Origin: Dyella humicola
GTDB lineage: Bacteria; Pseudomonadota; Gammaproteobacteria; Xanthomonadales; Rhodanobacteraceae
DNA: 64,000 nucleotides
Reading direction: 5' to 3'
Assembly (NCBI RefSeq): GCF_026283945.1
Contig: NZ_JAPDPC010000001.1
Location: 1,922,001 to 1,986,000, forward strand
Shown here: positions 8,875 through 17,621 of the stretch, piece by piece
Numbering within the stretch: position 1 is the first letter of the stretch
Layout: every line of letters begins with the position of its first letter
The notes under the pieces: generated by a model
Told to the model about the DNA's origin: nothing
Seen by the model: the letters and a program-made list of their open reading frames with translations, nothing else
Database searches by the model: none
Position numbers and translations under genes: made by a program

Positions 8875-11262
8875 TCAGTTACGCAGCGGTTTGCCCGTGG
8901 TCATGGTGTGGGCGATGCGGGCCTGGGTCTTCTCCGTCTTGGCCAGCTCGACGAAGTGCTTGCGCTCCAGGGACAGCAGCCATTCCTCATCGACTGCCGA
9001 GCCGCGTTCGATCTGGCCGCCGCACAGCGTGTCCGCAATGCGCGCCGCGATGGCCACGTCATGCGGCGAGGCGAAATAGCCTTCCTGTAGATTGGCGAGC
9101 GAGGCCTTGAACGTTGCGGTGCCAACATCGCCAGCCGCCGGGATGGCGCGGGCCGGCATCGGCGGACGCCAGCCGCTTTCGGCCAACGACAGCGCCACCT
9201 TCTTGGCGATGTACAGCAGCTCGTAGCTATTGAACACGACAACGTCGGTATCGCGCAGGAGACCCAACTGCTTGGCTTCCATGGCGCTACCAGACACCTT
9301 GGCCATGGCGATCGTCTCGAACACCTTCTTCAGTGCTTCGAACGGATCTTCCGGATTGGCCTGGGCTGCACGCACGGCCAGCTCCTTCAATCCACCACCC
9401 GCCGGCAGCAGGCCCACACCGGCTTCGACCAGGCCGATATAGCTTTCGAGTGCGGCAACCGTGCGCGCCGAATGCATCTGGAACTCGCAACCGCCGCCCA
9501 GGGCCAGGCCGCGCACGGCAGCCACCACCGGCACCAGCGAGTGCTTGATACGCATGCTGGTGCGCTGGAAGTTGGCGACCATCTTGTCGAAGTCGTCGAA
9601 CTTACCAGCCTGCAGCAGACCCAACGCACCCTTGAGATCGGCGCCGGCCGAGAACGGCTCGCCGGTCTGCCACAGCACGACCGCCTTGAGCTGCTGCTCG
9701 GCGATATCGATCGCCTGCTGCACGCCATCGAGTACGTAGTCATTGACCGTGTTCATCTTGGTCTTGAACGAGATGATGCCCACGCCATCGTCGCCCAGCG
9801 TCCACAGGCGGACGCCGTCGTTCTCCCACACCGTGGTGCCCTGGTCGAACTTCTCGCCCAGGATCGGATCGGGGAACAGCTGGCGCTGGTAAACAGGATG
9901 CTGCGAGCGCGACTTGTAGCTGCTCGATGCGACCGACCAGGAGCCTTCCTTGCCGTGCACGCCGGTGCGGCCATCGGTCACCCATGCGGGCAGCGGCGCT
10001 TTGCTCATGGCCTTGCCGGCGGCGATGTCTTCAGCGATCCAGCCGGTAACCTGCTGCCAGCCGGCGGCCTGCCAGGTCTCGAACGGACCCAGCTTCCAGC
10101 CGTAGCCCCAGCGGATGGCGAAGTCGACATCGCGTGCGGTGTCGGCAATATCGCCCAGGTGGTAAGCGGTGTAGTGGAACAGGTCGCGGAACGTAGCCCA
10201 CAGGAACTGCGCCTGCGGATCAGCTGAGGCGCGCAGCTTGCCGAACTTCTCGGCCGGATCCTTGATGGCGAGGATCGCGGACACCTCATCCGACGCCTTC
10301 TGCTCGGACGGGCGATAGTCCTGCTTGGCCACATCGATGACCACGATGTCCTTGCCGGCCTTGCGATAGAAGCCGGCGCCGGTCTTCTGGCCCAGCGCGC
10401 CCTTGGCGATCAGGCCCTGCAGCCATACCGGCGCCTTGAAGTACTCGTGCCACGGATCATCGGCCAGCGTATCGGCCATGGTCTTGATCACGTGCGCCAT
10501 GGTATCCAGGCCGACCACGTCGGCGGTGCGATAGGTCGCACTCTTCGGACGGCCCACGGCCGGACCAGTCAACGCGTCAACGGTGTCGAAGCCGAGCTTG
10601 AACTGCTCGGTGTGATACATGGTCGCCAGCATCGAGAACACGCCGATGCGGTTACCGATGAAATTCGGCGTGTCCTTGGCGTAGACCACGCCCTTGCCCA
10701 GCGCCGTGGTGAGGAACGCCTCGAGACCAGCAAGCACGTTCTGGTCGGTGAGCCTGGTCGGGATCAGTTCGACCAGGTGCATGTAGCGCGGCGGATTGAA
10801 GAAATGCACGCCGCTGAAGCGATGGCGCATGTCTTCCGGCAACGCCTCGGCCAAGGCGTTGATCGACAGGCCGGAGGTGTTGGACGCAATCACCGCTGTC
10901 TTGGACAGGTGCGAGGCGATCTTCTTGTAGAGATCGAGCTTCCAGTCCATCCGTTCGGCAATCGCTTCGATCACCAGGTCGACGTCCTTCAGGTGCTCCA
11001 GATCGTCGTCGTAGTTCGCCGGGATGATCGCCGCAGCGACGTTCTTGTCCGCCAGCGGGGCAGGCGAGAGCTTCTGCAGATTGGCGATGGCCTTCAGTGC
11101 GATGCCGCTCTTGGGGCCCTCCTTGGCGGGAAGGTCGAACAGCACAGTTTCGACACCGGCGTTGGTCAGGTGCGCGGCGATCTGCGCGCCCATGACGCCG
11201 GCGCCGAGTACCGCGGCCTTGCGGATACGTAGCGCTGCCTTGGGTAAGGATGGTGCGGTCAT
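8875..11262 (-). CDS. fadB: 3-hydroxyacyl-CoA dehydrogenase / enoyl-CoA hydratase fusion
   Basis: 795 residues from the ATG at 11262 (MTAPSLPKAALRIRK), which places the NAD-binding GAGVMGAQIA at its normal N-terminal position. Dehydrogenase NAD domain about 12-200 with SNTSGLSI and HFFNPP, then the C-terminal dehydrogenase domain, then the hydratase/isomerase domain (about 490-700) with SAGADLKG and GLALGGGCEFQM. The domain order (dehydrogenase first) is the reverse of E. coli FadB and typical of the FadJ-like/HBDH-ECH proteins of Xanthomonadales. It follows the tetR gene by 77 bp and precedes fadA, making a beta-oxidation operon. Confidence 0.93.
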   Translation of the reverse strand: MTAPSLPKAALRIRKAAVLGAGVMGAQIAAHLTNAGVETVLFDLPAKEGPKSGIALKAIANLQKLSPAPLADKNVAAAIIPANYDDDLEHLKDVDLVIEAIAERMDWKLDLYKKIASHLSKTAVIASNTSGLSINALAEALPEDMRHRFSGVHFFNPPRYMHLVELIPTRLTDQNVLAGLEAFLTTALGKGVVYAKDTPNFIGNRIGVFSMLATMYHTEQFKLGFDTVDALTGPAVGRPKSATYRTADVVGLDTMAHVIKTMADTLADDPWHEYFKAPVWLQGLIAKGALGQKTGAGFYRKAGKDIVVIDVAKQDYRPSEQKASDEVSAILAIKDPAEKFGKLRASADPQAQFLWATFRDLFHYTAYHLGDIADTARDVDFAIRWGYGWKLGPFETWQAAGWQQVTGWIAEDIAAGKAMSKAPLPAWVTDGRTGVHGKEGSWSVASSSYKSRSQHPVYQRQLFPDPILGEKFDQGTTVWENDGVRLWTLGDDGVGIISFKTKMNTVNDYVLDGVQQAIDIAEQQLKAVVLWQTGEPFSAGADLKGALGLLQAGKFDDFDKMVANFQRTSMRIKHSLVPVVAAVRGLALGGGCEFQMHSARTVAALESYIGLVEAGVGLLPAGGGLKELAVRAAQANPEDPFEALKKVFETIAMAKVSGSAMEAKQLGLLRDTDVVVFNSYELLYIAKKVALSLAESGWRPPMPARAIPAAGDVGTATFKASLANLQEGYFASPHDVAIAARIADTLCGGQIERGSAVDEEWLLSLERKHFVELAKTEKTQARIAHTMTTGKPLRN

Positions 11263-11339
11263 TGGCTTCTCCGTAGTACGAGACACATAAAGGGTGAAAC
11301 GGGCGGCCGTACTCGGCCGGGGGATATCCGGTGACGAAT

Positions 11340-11963
11340 TCAGGGTGACTTGAGGCCTGCGGCGGCGAAGCGGATCAGGTGCTCGGCGGTTTGCTCGCGG
11401 TGCTGATGCTCCGGCACGTCGCTTTTTCGCTGGATCATGCCGAAGCCCGACATGGCATGGGTCAGGGCGCCGGTCACCAGGTCGACGCGCCAATACAGCT
11501 CTTCCTTGCTGAGATGAGGCAGCAGGCGGGCGAATTCAGCGGTGAACTGGCGCATCACGTGGCCATAGTTTTCCGACAAGAACTTACGCAGGGTGTCGTC
11601 GTGCTCGGCGAAGGCCCGGGCCAGCACGCGCATGAACAAGGAACCACTGCCATCGTGGGAAAGCTCCAGTGCAGGCACGATGAAGGCGGCCAGCACGTCC
11701 TCGACGGTGGCGCCCGCATCGCCGGCGATCTGTTGCAGGGCGGCCATGCGGCGTCCGTTCAGCTGGTCCAGTCGGCGCCGGAAGACCTCCTCGATCAGGC
11801 GGTCCTTGGAGCCGAAGTGGTAGTTCACGGCAGCCAGGTTGACCCCGGCGGCGGCCGTCAGCTGGCGCAGCGACGCGCCTTCGAAGCCGTGGCGGGCAAA
11901 CAATTCCTCGGCGGCACCGAGGATGCGTTCCTTGGTCGGCAGGGCGGCACTGGATGCGGGCAT
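11340..11963 (-). CDS. TetR-family fatty-acid regulator, PsrA-like
   Basis: 207 residues from the ATG at 11963. A TTG at 11990 would extend it by nine residues, but it sits inside the operator, so the ATG is preferred although its ribosome site is weak. N-terminal HTH: ERILGAAEELFARHGF and GVNLAAVNYHFGSKD. The C-terminal domain has FMRVLARAF and a YWRVDLVTGAL segment matching Pseudomonas PsrA as I recall it. PsrA-type proteins release DNA on binding long-chain acyl ligands. It lies upstream of fadB and fadA on the same strand and probably represses its own operon through the two operators at 11987-12042. Confidence 0.87.
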   Translation of the reverse strand: MPASSAALPTKERILGAAEELFARHGFEGASLRQLTAAAGVNLAAVNYHFGSKDRLIEEVFRRRLDQLNGRRMAALQQIAGDAGATVEDVLAAFIVPALELSHDGSGSLFMRVLARAFAEHDDTLRKFLSENYGHVMRQFTAEFARLLPHLSKEELYWRVDLVTGALTHAMSGFGMIQRKSDVPEHQHREQTAEHLIRFAAAGLKSP

Positions 11964-11986
11964 GGTTCGTGGGCCTGAACGAGGAA

Positions 11987-12042
11987 TCAAACGATCGTTT
12001 GAGCATACGCGGGTCGATTTGCAGCCGTCAAACGATCGTTGG
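11987..12042 (-). promoter_or_regulatory. Promoter and paired operators of the tetR-fadB-fadA operon
   Basis: A perfect 16-bp palindrome TCAAACGATCGTTTGA at 11987-12002 and a near copy CAAACGATCGTTGG at 12029-12042 have centres 41 bp apart. Between them, on the minus strand, are TTGACG (12026-12031, overlapping the distal operator) and TATGCT (12002-12007, abutting the proximal operator) with an 18-bp spacer. The CAAAC-N4-GTTTG pattern is that reported for PsrA-type sites. The layout fits repression of the operon by the adjacent TetR protein. Confidence 0.82.
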
Positions 12043-12198
12043 GCCCGGCCGTCCAGGGCCCTGCGCCCGGCTTGCGTATCAGTTAGAATCTGTCAAACTT
12101 TCGTGAGCTAAATCCGCATATAACCGCCGGATTTGGCGTAATTTGCCGGTAACGACCGGCCCGCCCATTCAGATACCCGTTTTCCCGGAGCAGACCTC

Positions 12199-12624
12199 AT
12201 GGCGCTGGAGCGCACCCTTTCCATTATCAAGCCCGACGCCGTTGCCAAGAACGTGATCGGTGAAATTTACGCCCGCTTTGAAAAGGCTGGCCTGAAGATC
12301 GTTGCTGCCAAGATGAAGCACTTGTCGCGCCAGGAAGCCGAAGGCTTCTACGCCGTGCATCGCGAGCGCCCGTTCTTCAAGGCACTGGTCGAGTTCATGA
12401 TCTCGGGTCCGGTGATGATCCAGGCGCTTGAAGGTGAGAACGCGGTCCTCAAGCATCGCGACCTGATGGGCGCCACCAATCCAAAGGATGCGGCGCCGGG
12501 CACCATCCGCGCCGACTTCGCCGATTCCATCGACGCGAATGCCGTACACGGTTCCGACGCCGCCGAAACGGCGAAGGTCGAGATCGCATACTTCTTCGCC
12601 GAGACCGAGACTTTTAGTAGGTAA
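12199..12624 (+). CDS. ndk: Nucleoside diphosphate kinase
   Basis: 141 residues, the normal length. It transfers the gamma phosphate of ATP to nucleoside diphosphates through a phosphohistidine. The active-site histidine is in [12 protein letters not shown] near residue 117. The N-terminal [12 protein letters not shown] and the [11 protein letters not shown] segment are typical. The ATG is supported by GGAG about 9 nt upstream. rlmN starts six bases after its stop. The preceding ~195 bp should carry its promoter; an inverted repeat (AAATCCG...CGGATTT near 12109-12133) lies there. Confidence 0.97.
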   Translation: MALERTLSIIKPDAVAKNVIGEIYARFEKAGLKIVAAKMKHLSRQEAEGFYAVHRERPFFKALVEFMISGPVMIQALEGENAVLKHRDLMGATNPKDAAPGTIRADFADSIDANAVHGSDAAETAKVEIAYFFAETETFSR

Positions 12625-12630
12625 TACGTT

Positions 12631-13764
12631 GTGAACCAGGCAGTTTCCACTACATCCGAGAAGGTCAACCTGCTCGACTTCGATCGCCAGGGCTTGCGTG
12701 ATTTCTTCGCGCAGCTCGGTGAGAAGCCTTATCGCGCCGAGCAGGTGATGAAGTGGATCTATCATCGCCTGGAAGACAACTTCGAAAACATGACCGATGT
12801 GGGCAAGACGCTTCGAGCCAAGCTCGAGGCGTCGTGCTACGTCGGCCCGCCGAAGACCCTGTTCGAGAAGGGTGCTGTCGACGGCACGCACAAGTGGCTG
12901 CTCGGCATGGATGGCGGCAACGCCATCGAAGCGGTGTATATCCCGGAGCCGACCCGCGGCACGCTGTGCGTGTCCTCGCAGGTCGGCTGCGGCCTCAATT
13001 GCACGTTCTGCTCCACCGCGACCCAGGGCTTCAACCGCAATCTGTCCACGGCCGAAGTCATTGGCCAGATGTGGGTGGCGGCAAAATATCTTGGCAACGT
13101 CACGCACCAGAACCGCCGCATCACCAATGTGGTGATGATGGGCATGGGCGAGCCGCTGCTGAATTTCGACAACGTCACCAAGGCGATGAGCCTGATGCGC
13201 GATGACCTGGGCTTCGGCCTGGCCGCCAAGCGCGTCACGCTGTCCACCGCCGGCCTGGTGCCGATGATCGACAAGTTGTCGGAAACCATCGACGTGTCGC
13301 TGGCCGTGTCGCTGCATGCGGCGAACGACGAGCTGCGCACCGAGCTGGTGCCGCTCAACAAGCGCTATCCGATCGCCGAGCTGATGGCGTCCTGCCAGCG
13401 CTGGCTGGATCGCAAGCCGCGCACCTCGATCACCTTCGAGTACACCCTGATGAAGGGTGTCAACGACCAGCCCGAGCACGCGCGCCAGCTGATCAAGCTG
13501 ATGCGCCGCATGCCCACGTGCAAGGTCAACCTGATTCCGTTCAATCCATTTCCTGGCACTCGTTTCGAGCGCTCCGACGCCGAAACGATTCGCGCCTTCC
13601 AGACCCAGTTGCTCAATGCTCACGTGCTGACCATGTTGCGCCGCACCCGCGGTGATGACATCGACGCGGCATGTGGCCAGCTCAAAGGGCAGGTATTGGA
13701 CCGCACCCGTCGCCAGGCCGAATTTCGAAAGCGTCTGGACGAGGGGGCGAGTCATGCGGCTTGA
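12631..13764 (+). CDS. rlmN: 23S rRNA (adenine-2503-C2) methyltransferase, radical SAM
   Basis: 377 residues from a GTG start. It methylates A2503 of 23S rRNA (and A37 of some tRNAs) using a 4Fe-4S cluster. The cluster motif [11 protein letters not shown] is near residue 130; the MGMGEPLLN segment near 171 binds SAM. The two further cysteines used in the mechanism are plausible at ASCYV near residue 70 and AACGQ near residue 350. It lies six bases after ndk, and its last 11 bases overlap the pilW start, the standard gammaproteobacterial order. Confidence 0.96.
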   Translation: MNQAVSTTSEKVNLLDFDRQGLRDFFAQLGEKPYRAEQVMKWIYHRLEDNFENMTDVGKTLRAKLEASCYVGPPKTLFEKGAVDGTHKWLLGMDGGNAIEAVYIPEPTRGTLCVSSQVGCGLNCTFCSTATQGFNRNLSTAEVIGQMWVAAKYLGNVTHQNRRITNVVMMGMGEPLLNFDNVTKAMSLMRDDLGFGLAAKRVTLSTAGLVPMIDKLSETIDVSLAVSLHAANDELRTELVPLNKRYPIAELMASCQRWLDRKPRTSITFEYTLMKGVNDQPEHARQLIKLMRRMPTCKVNLIPFNPFPGTRFERSDAETIRAFQTQLLNAHVLTMLRRTRGDDIDAACGQLKGQVLDRTRRQAEFRKRLDEGASHAA

Positions 13765-14551
13765 TCGGATTCTGTTGAGCGCCGGTGTTGCGATATTGCT
13801 GGCGGGTTGTGTTTCGACGACGACTAACACGGCCGGTGGTTTGTCGACCAAGATTCCGCGCACCACCAAGGCCGACCAGAAGGAGGAGGGCGCACGCGTC
13901 CATACCGAGCTCGGTCAGCAGTACATGCAGAACGGCAACCTGCAAGACGCCCTGGTCAAGCTCAACAAGGCGCTGGAGTTCGACCCGAACTACGTGCCGG
14001 CCCACACCGTTATCGCGGTCCTCTACGAGCGCATCAACGATCTGCCCAATGCGGAGCTGCATTACCGCAAGGCACAGTCACTGGCGCCGGGCAAGGGCGA
14101 TACGAACAACAATCTGGGCTGGTTCCTGTGCAGCAAGGAAGGCAAGGCGGCCGAGGCCGTTCCGTACTTCCAGAAGGCTGTAGCCGACCCGTTCTACCAG
14201 ACGCCGTCGCTGGCCTGGACCAACGCCGGTACATGCCTGATGCGTGGGCAGGACTATGCAGGCGCCGAAACGGACTTCCGCAAAGCCCTGCAGATTGACC
14301 CGATGAATGGCGAGACGTTGTATCAGCTCGCTAATGTGCTTTATCTTCAGGGTGATGCGTTCCGTGCCCGGGCCTTTGTTCAGCGTCTCGATGCGCTGAA
14401 TCAGCCCACGGCGCCGGGACTCAAGCTTGGTCACGATATTGAAGCCCGGTTGGGCAACAGGGATGCTGCTCTCAACTATGGTAGGCGACTGCAAAGCCAG
14501 TTCCCGGATTCGGAGCAGGCGCGCGCCCTCGACGCAACTGCAAGCCAATGA
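13754..14551 (+). CDS. pilW: Type IV pilus biogenesis/stability lipoprotein PilW (PilF)
   Basis: 265 residues from the ATG at 13754, chosen because a lipoprotein signal follows: a hydrophobic helix and lipobox LLAGC. It is an outer-membrane pilotin that helps secretin PilQ assemble. Tandem TPR repeats cover about residues 50-255 ([19 protein letters not shown] is one; others contain [11 protein letters not shown] and [19 protein letters not shown]). It overlaps the end of rlmN by 11 bp and the rodZ start by 4 bp (ATGA), so the three genes are translationally coupled. Confidence 0.92.
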   Translation: MRLDRILLSAGVAILLAGCVSTTTNTAGGLSTKIPRTTKADQKEEGARVHTELGQQYMQNGNLQDALVKLNKALEFDPNYVPAHTVIAVLYERINDLPNAELHYRKAQSLAPGKGDTNNNLGWFLCSKEGKAAEAVPYFQKAVADPFYQTPSLAWTNAGTCLMRGQDYAGAETDFRKALQIDPMNGETLYQLANVLYLQGDAFRARAFVQRLDALNQPTAPGLKLGHDIEARLGNRDAALNYGRRLQSQFPDSEQARALDATASQ

Positions 14552-15582
14552 CATCCCATCAGTCAAATTCGGCCCACAGCGGCAACCGAGCCATCCCTCT
14601 TACTGAAACACCCGAAGCCACCATGGACACGGAACACTCATCGTCGGAAGCGATTAAAGGCAGCCTGGGCAGCCGTCTGCGTGCAGCACGCGAAAAGCGG
14701 GGCGTGGACATAGAGTCATGCGCGCACGCGTTGCGCTTGCCTACCAGGGTGGTTCGCCAGCTCGAGGGCAACGATTACAGCGGCATCGACTACCAGGTTT
14801 ACCTGGAGGGCTACCTCACCAAATACGCACGCTACCTGGGGCTGGACGAGGCCGAGGTGAAGGCGGAACTTCGGCATTTCCGGCCGAGCCAGCCAACCCT
14901 GGTCGCCACCGGCGGCATTTCGCATTCGCGTTATCTGCTGGAAAACTACGCTCGCGCGGCCACGTATGTGGTGCTGACTGCGGCCATTGTCGTGCCCACC
15001 ATCTGGCTCGGCGTGCGCGGCACACTTGATCGCGATGTCAGTCATCTGGCTCCGCTTGATGCCGCTCCCGTGGCCCAGGTTGATGCGCCGGCGAACCCAA
15101 GCAGTGCTGCGGCTTCCGTAGCCACGCCGGCAGAAGGTGACGCCAACAACGCCAGCACCGTTGCCTCTGCACCCGCGGCTCAGCCGGCGCCGGCCACGTC
15201 GTCTCCGGCGCCGGACCAGCAGCCGCTGATGGCATCGATGGCGCCCTTCCCCAATCTTGGCAATGACGCGTCCCACGCGCCGGCACCTGCCGCCACGGCC
15301 GTCGGCAATGGTGCTCACAGCTTGGTGCTGAGCCTGGAGGCCGCCAGCTGGGTCGAGGTCACGACGAAGGATGGCTCGCGTCTCGAATACGGCTTGTTGC
15401 CGGCGGGCAGCTCCAAGACTTACCACAGCGACCAGCCGATGGAAGTGCGCATCGGCAATGCCACCGGCGCGCAGGTCACGCTGGATGGTCAGCCGATGGC
15501 GCTGGACAGCTATCGTCGCGCGAATGTCGCCCATTTCCGCATCGAAATGCGCGACGGCAAGGCCGAGCCGGCCGGCGCCTGA
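14548..15582 (+). CDS. rodZ: Cytoskeleton protein RodZ
   Basis: 344 residues. It is a bitopic membrane protein that links MreB to the cell-wall elongation machinery. An N-terminal cytoplasmic HTH domain (about 40-120) shows LGSRLRAAREKRGV and YLEGYLTKYARYLGL. A single membrane helix lies near 145-165 (YVVLTAAIVVPTIWLGV). A Pro/Ala-rich periplasmic linker (about 175-255) leads to a C-terminal DUF4115 beta domain (about 260-340) with ASWVEVTTKDGSRL. The start overlaps the pilW stop by 4 bp. An internal ATG at 14623 could be an alternative start. Confidence 0.93.
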   Translation: MTSHQSNSAHSGNRAIPLTETPEATMDTEHSSSEAIKGSLGSRLRAAREKRGVDIESCAHALRLPTRVVRQLEGNDYSGIDYQVYLEGYLTKYARYLGLDEAEVKAELRHFRPSQPTLVATGGISHSRYLLENYARAATYVVLTAAIVVPTIWLGVRGTLDRDVSHLAPLDAAPVAQVDAPANPSSAAASVATPAEGDANNASTVASAPAAQPAPATSSPAPDQQPLMASMAPFPNLGNDASHAPAPAATAVGNGAHSLVLSLEAASWVEVTTKDGSRLEYGLLPAGSSKTYHSDQPMEVRIGNATGAQVTLDGQPMALDSYRRANVAHFRIEMRDGKAEPAGA

Positions 15583-15587
15583 TCATC

Positions 15588-15612
15588 GCGCCGGACCTGT
15601 GCGGTCCGGCGC
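15588..15612 (+). terminator. Hairpin after rodZ, probable terminator or attenuator
   Basis: A perfect 10-bp stem GCGCCGGACC/GGTCCGGCGC with a TGTGC loop starts five bases after the rodZ stop. No run of T follows, so termination may be partial, letting some transcripts continue into yfgM-bamB-der. The rest of the 150-bp gap holds no clear gene. Confidence 0.55.
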
Positions 15613-15732
15613 AATCGGTTATGCTTGCCCATTGTCTGCTCGACAACGAGCGGACTGGTCGAGCTGATTTATTTTTCCGCATGCTGGGCGCATCGCAAGT
15701 GCCTTCGATGTGCGGTTCCCAAGGGTGATTGC

Positions 15733-16377
15733 ATGGCATTTGAAGCGTACGACGATTACGAACAGAGCGAACTCGTACAGCGATGGCTGCGGCAGAACGG
15801 CCTGTCGATCGTCGTTGGCATCGCGATCGGTCTGGTCGGTATCTTTGGCTGGCAGCAGTGGAACAAGCACAAGGCCGGCCATGAGGCCGAAGCCGCCAAC
15901 CTCTATCAGCAGATCCAGGCTGCGGTGTCGTCGGGCAAGTCCGAGGGCGCGGACACGCTGACCGAGCAGTTGCTCAAGGACTATACGGATACGCCGTACG
16001 CTATGTTCGCAGTGAGCGATCGCGCGCAGCGCCAGGTGCAGGCGAATCAGCTGGACAAGGCTGTCGAGTCGCTCAACTGGGCCGAGAGCCATGCGGACAA
16101 TACCGAGCTGAAGGCGCTGGCGGAAATGCGCATCGCGCAGGTGTTGCTGGCACAGGGCAAGGGCGCTGACGCGCTGGCCTCGCTCGATCGCATGCCTCCC
16201 AAGAGCTATGAAGGCTCGGCCCAGGAACTACGCGGCGATGTGCTGGTCAAGCTTGGGCGTCCAGACGATGCCCGCAAGGCGTACGAAGCCGCCAAGTCGG
16301 CGTTGGGCGAGAACGCGCCTCAGAGCGTGCAGATGAAAATCGATGATCTGGCCGTGGCCGGGAAGCAGGGTGCATGA
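15733..16377 (+). CDS. yfgM: YfgM family tetratricopeptide protein (SecYEG ancillary subunit)
   Basis: 214 residues from the ATG at 15733. One N-terminal membrane helix (about 24-42, LSIVVGIAIGLVGIFGW) anchors a periplasmic TPR-like domain (DUF2133/YfgM). In E. coli the protein associates with PpiD and the SecYEG translocon and is thought to hand over outer-membrane clients. The N-terminal acidic segment EAYDDYEQSELVQRW is typical. It overlaps bamB by ATGA, the same order as yfgM-bamB-der in E. coli. An upstream in-frame extension to 15625 lacks support. Confidence 0.9.
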   Translation: MAFEAYDDYEQSELVQRWLRQNGLSIVVGIAIGLVGIFGWQQWNKHKAGHEAEAANLYQQIQAAVSSGKSEGADTLTEQLLKDYTDTPYAMFAVSDRAQRQVQANQLDKAVESLNWAESHADNTELKALAEMRIAQVLLAQGKGADALASLDRMPPKSYEGSAQELRGDVLVKLGRPDDARKAYEAAKSALGENAPQSVQMKIDDLAVAGKQGA

Positions 16378-17600
16378 AACCTGAAGTGATGAAGCTCGGT
16401 GCGATGAAGTGTGTGTTTCTTGTTGCGCTGACCTCCATGGTGGCCCTTGCCGGCTGCCATTCGTTCAAGAAGGAAAACGTTCAGCCGCCGACGCCGCTGG
16501 CCAAGGACTTCAAGCCCACGGTCCAGGTCACCCGCGTGTGGACCAACTCGGTGGGCGAAGGCGCTGGCGAGAGTGGCGTTCGTCTGCGTCCGGCCTTTGC
16601 TGATGGCGTGCTGTATGCCGCCAGCACCAACGGCAAGATTTCCGCGATCGATGCGGCAACCGGCAAGACCCTCTGGTCCAAGAGTTCGCGCACGCAAGGC
16701 TGGTTCGGCTGGGGCGACAAGAAGCGTGCTGATGCGCTTTACGCCGGCGGCCCGACGGTCTCGGGCGACCTGCTCGTCGTCGGCACGCTCGATGGCCACG
16801 TCTACGGCATCAATGCGAAGGACGGTAGCCCGCGTTGGGAGTCCGTCGTCAATTCCGAGGTGGTGGCTGCTCCGGCCATCGCCGACAATCTGGTGATTGC
16901 GCGTACGGCGGATGGTCGTCTCTACGGCTTCGATCGCGCCACCGGCGAACGTCGCTGGGTCTATGACCAGGGCAACGTGCCCCTGCTCAGCCTGCGCGGT
17001 GAAGGCCCGCTGTTGGTGGCGAACGGCGTGGTGTTCTTTGGTAGCGACGACGGCAAGCTGGTCGCGCTGCGCCTGGACACCGGCGACAAGCTTTGGGAGC
17101 AGCGGCTCGCCAGTGGCGAAGGGCGCACCGAGATCGATCGTCTTAGCGATGCCGATGGCGGCATCCTGCTCGATGGCAGCACGCTGTTCGGTGCCGCCTA
17201 TCACGGCAACCTGGTCGCCGTTGATGGTCCCAGCGGCCGTCCGTTGTGGGGCCGTCCGTTCTCCACCTTCACCTCGCTCGATATCAGCAACAACGCGCTG
17301 TATGGCGTCGACGGCGATTCGCAGGTGTGGGCGTTCGACAAGAACGGCGGCGCCGACATGTGGAAGAACGACAAGCTCAAGTACCGCTGGCTTACCGGGC
17401 CGGCCGTGCATGGCGACTTTATCGTGGTAGGCGACCTGGAAGGCTACGTGCATTGGCTGCAGACCGGTGACGGTGCGCTGGCCGCTCGCGAGCGCCTGTC
17501 CAAGAAGCCCATTCGCGCCCAGCCGCTGGTGGTGGGTGACACTGTGTTCGTGGTCGACGTGAAGGGCCGCATCGGCGCTTATCGTCTGACCGCACACTGA
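16374..17600 (+). CDS. bamB: Outer-membrane assembly lipoprotein BamB
   Basis: 408 residues. It is a lipoprotein of the BAM complex that helps fold outer-membrane beta-barrels. The signal ends in lipobox ALAGC near residue 25; the start overlaps yfgM by 4 bp, but internal methionines at residues 6 and 11 are also possible. Eight-bladed PQQ-like beta-propeller repeats fill the mature protein (GKISAIDAATGKTLW, GHVYGINAKDGSPRW, GRLYGFDRATGERRW, GKLVALRLDTGDKLW). der follows by 21 bp. Confidence 0.95.
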   Translation: MKPEVMKLGAMKCVFLVALTSMVALAGCHSFKKENVQPPTPLAKDFKPTVQVTRVWTNSVGEGAGESGVRLRPAFADGVLYAASTNGKISAIDAATGKTLWSKSSRTQGWFGWGDKKRADALYAGGPTVSGDLLVVGTLDGHVYGINAKDGSPRWESVVNSEVVAAPAIADNLVIARTADGRLYGFDRATGERRWVYDQGNVPLLSLRGEGPLLVANGVVFFGSDDGKLVALRLDTGDKLWEQRLASGEGRTEIDRLSDADGGILLDGSTLFGAAYHGNLVAVDGPSGRPLWGRPFSTFTSLDISNNALYGVDGDSQVWAFDKNGGADMWKNDKLKYRWLTGPAVHGDFIVVGDLEGYVHWLQTGDGALAARERLSKKPIRAQPLVVGDTVFVVDVKGRIGAYRLTAH

Positions 17601-17621
17601 TAGCGGAACGGATGTCTAAGC

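Noticed and set aside
7468-9090. 540-residue open frame antisense to fadA
   Set aside because: Shadow of the thiolase gene with repetitive Gly/His/Ala composition and no recognisable domain.
12169-13869. 566-residue open frame antisense to ndk and rlmN
   Set aside because: It exactly shadows two certain genes, has His/Gln/Arg-biased composition typical of antisense frames in GC-rich DNA, and no ribosome site or family motif.
16320-17597. 425-residue open frame antisense to bamB
   Set aside because: Shadow of bamB; no start signal and no family features.
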